64,000 bases of DNA from Rickettsiales bacterium. Its GTDB lineage: Bacteria > Pseudomonadota > Alphaproteobacteria > Rickettsiales > UBA998. Location: assembly GCA_024304995.1 (NCBI GenBank), contig JAMWZD010000002.1, positions 583,740-647,739 on the forward strand, given 5' to 3'. Each line of letters opens with the position of its first letter. Position 1 is the stretch's first letter. Position numbers and translations under genes: made by a program. Shown piece by piece: positions 62,948 to 64,000 of this stretch. The notes below the pieces were generated by a model that was not told the origin of the DNA, made no database searches, and saw only the letters and a list, made by a program, of their open reading frames with translations.

Positions 62948-62965
62948 CTGGCACGCATCCTGCAT
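62948..62965 (+). promoter_or_regulatory. Sigma-54 promoter of flgG
   Basis: CTGGCACGCATCCTGCAT is identical to the flgF promoter core. GG is at 62950-62951 and GC at 62962-62963, 10 bases apart. The expected start of transcription is near 62975, about 33 bases before the flgG ATG. Confidence 0.88.
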
Positions 62966-63007
62966 TATTCATTTCAGGAAATATAAATCGAATCAGGAGT
63001 CTTGATT

Positions 63008-63793
63008 ATGAGATCATTAAATATTGCAGCAACGGGGATGATGGCGCAGCAGACAAATGTGGATGTGATTTCGCATAACTTGTCTAACGTGACCACAACA
63101 GGATATAAACGCCAACGCCCAGAATTTCAGGATCTGATCTATCAAAACCAGATTCGCGTAGGCACAAACTCATCTGATGCAGGAACAGTAGTGCCAACGG
63201 GGATTCAGCTTGGTCTTGGTGTGAAAACAGCGGCGACTTATCGTAACATGACACAAGGTACAGTGGAATTAACGGATAACTCATTAGACCTTGCCATCAA
63301 CGGAAAGGGCTTCTTGGTGGTGCAACAGCCAAATGGCGAAAATGCATATACGCGAAATGGTGCATTGCAGCTTAGCCCAGAAGGAGAGATTGTAACCTCT
63401 GATGGTTTTCTGGTGAATCCAGGTATTGTAGTTCCGCAGGAAGCTATTGGCATCAGCATCAGCCCAGCGGGTATTGTTGAAGTGGAAATTGACGGTCAGA
63501 TCGAGCCAACCGAACTCGGGCAGCTTGAGTTAGTGACATTTGTCAATGAGCCAGGGTTGCAGGCAATTGGTGACAATATGTATTTAGAGACTGCCGCATC
63601 TGGCGCGCCATTGCAGGGCTTTGGTGGTGAAGAAGGGTTTGGAAATATCCTGCAGGGATATCTTGAAAATTCCAATGTTGACCCCGTCTATGAAATTACC
63701 CGTCTGATTGTGGCGCAACGGTCTTACGAAATGAATTCAAAAGTGGTGTCTGCATCAGATGAAATGTTGCAAGCACTGAACCAAACAGCATAA
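63008..63793 (+). CDS. flgG: FlgG, flagellar distal rod protein
   Basis: FlgG makes the distal rod that joins the hook. The 261-residue length is standard. It has MRSLNIAATGMMAQQTNVDV, SHNLSNVTTTGYKRQRPEFQ, the FlgG core GLGVKTAATYRNMTQGTVE, and the C-terminal LENSNVDPVYEITRLIVAQR. A TTG two codons earlier is in frame, but AGGAG at 62995-62999 fits the ATG at 63008. Confidence 0.96.
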   Translation: MRSLNIAATGMMAQQTNVDVISHNLSNVTTTGYKRQRPEFQDLIYQNQIRVGTNSSDAGTVVPTGIQLGLGVKTAATYRNMTQGTVELTDNSLDLAINGKGFLVVQQPNGENAYTRNGALQLSPEGEIVTSDGFLVNPGIVVPQEAIGISISPAGIVEVEIDGQIEPTELGQLELVTFVNEPGLQAIGDNMYLETAASGAPLQGFGGEEGFGNILQGYLENSNVDPVYEITRLIVAQRSYEMNSKVVSASDEMLQALNQTA

Positions 63794-63802
63794 AGTAGGG
63801 TT

Positions 63803-64000
63803 ATGATTTACGTTCGCATTTTCTTTTTACTGACTGCCATGTTACTTGGCGCTGCCATTGCGCAGGCGAATGAACCGCATTTTCGCATTATGCTGACAGA
63901 TGTGGAATCCGCTGTGGCGCAGGGCATTATAGCGCAGACCGAGTTAGATGAAGCCGAGGCAACCATCACCAGCGAGCGTCAGAAGATTATGCATTCAGCT
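63803..64000 (+). CDS. flgA: Probable FlgA, P-ring assembly chaperone (N-terminal part, 3' end outside window)
   Basis: The frame opens at an ATG 9 bases after the flgG stop and runs off the right edge (66 codons seen). The N-terminus is a clear signal peptide (RIFFLLTAMLLGAAIAQA), as in FlgA, which helps P-ring assembly in the periplasm. Order flgF-flgG-flgA-flgH is typical in alphaproteobacteria. The part seen has no FlgA signature, so the name rests on place and secretion signal. Confidence 0.6.
   Translation, partial: MIYVRIFFLLTAMLLGAAIAQANEPHFRIMLTDVESAVAQGIIAQTELDEAEATITSERQKIMHSA

Noticed and set aside
1..64000. CRISPR array, tRNA, rRNA, prophage or insertion sequence
   Set aside because: I saw no regular repeat-spacer series, no tRNA-like fold in the gaps, and no transposase or phage gene.

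Overview
This 64 kb window looks like chromosomal DNA of a flagellated alphaproteobacterium of moderate to low GC content. The pointers are a PleC/DivJ-type sensor kinase, CheY with CheZ, dnaK-dnaJ-dapB, an isc operon with iscA-hscB-hscA-fdx, tsaE-amgK-murU (cell-wall recycling), separate gatCA, a ppiD-trpE-trpG block divergent from tpiA-secG-pyrG, and flagellar promoters of the sigma-54 type. I cannot place it at order level from sequence alone. I see no tRNA, rRNA, CRISPR array, insertion sequence or prophage.

Layout. 1-3.5 kb: end of flgD and a very long flgE (hook). 3.5-10.9 kb: a lipoprotein, a Y-family DNA polymerase, an unknown membrane protein, then dnaK-dnaJ-dapB. 11-21.5 kb: a folate neighbourhood (folK, folB, pabC, pabB, folP) mixed with unknown genes, ending in a compact six-gene minus-strand unit led by comM. 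21.7-25.8 kb: a sensor kinase, an AT-rich gene with a HEPN-like motif, and cheZ and cheY. 26-35.7 kb: iscX, tsaE, amgK, murU, two cysteine desulfurases and the isc operon, which is interrupted by a membrane-anchored Mrr-type nuclease gene. 35.7-46.5 kb: a large periplasmic protein, an M3 peptidase, recO-parC, a fasciclin protein, nusB-thiL and gatCA. 46.5-56.2 kb: an EEP-fold hydrolase with radC, purEK, yqgE, a TraB/GumN protein and the trp genes. 56.2-61.3 kb: ppiD, tpiA, secG, pyrG. 61.3-64 kb: flgF, flgG and the start of a gene in the flgA position.

The most interesting region is 61.3-63.8 kb. flgF and flgG each have their own sigma-54 promoter with an identical 18-base core. Each also has an identical 11-base element about 67-69 bases upstream of the -24 GG. 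Opposite each promoter lies a small divergent gene for a coiled-coil protein, and the two proteins share a SLCxxQxxxM pattern near the N-terminus. This looks like a duplicated promoter-plus-coiled-coil module inside the flagellar rod locus. Function is unknown.

A second theme is a set of single AT-rich genes lodged between conserved housekeeping genes (near 5.8, 10.5, 23.5, 32.3, 46.5, 49.5 and 53.6 kb). Several have nuclease-like or membrane features and may be accessory or defence cargo.
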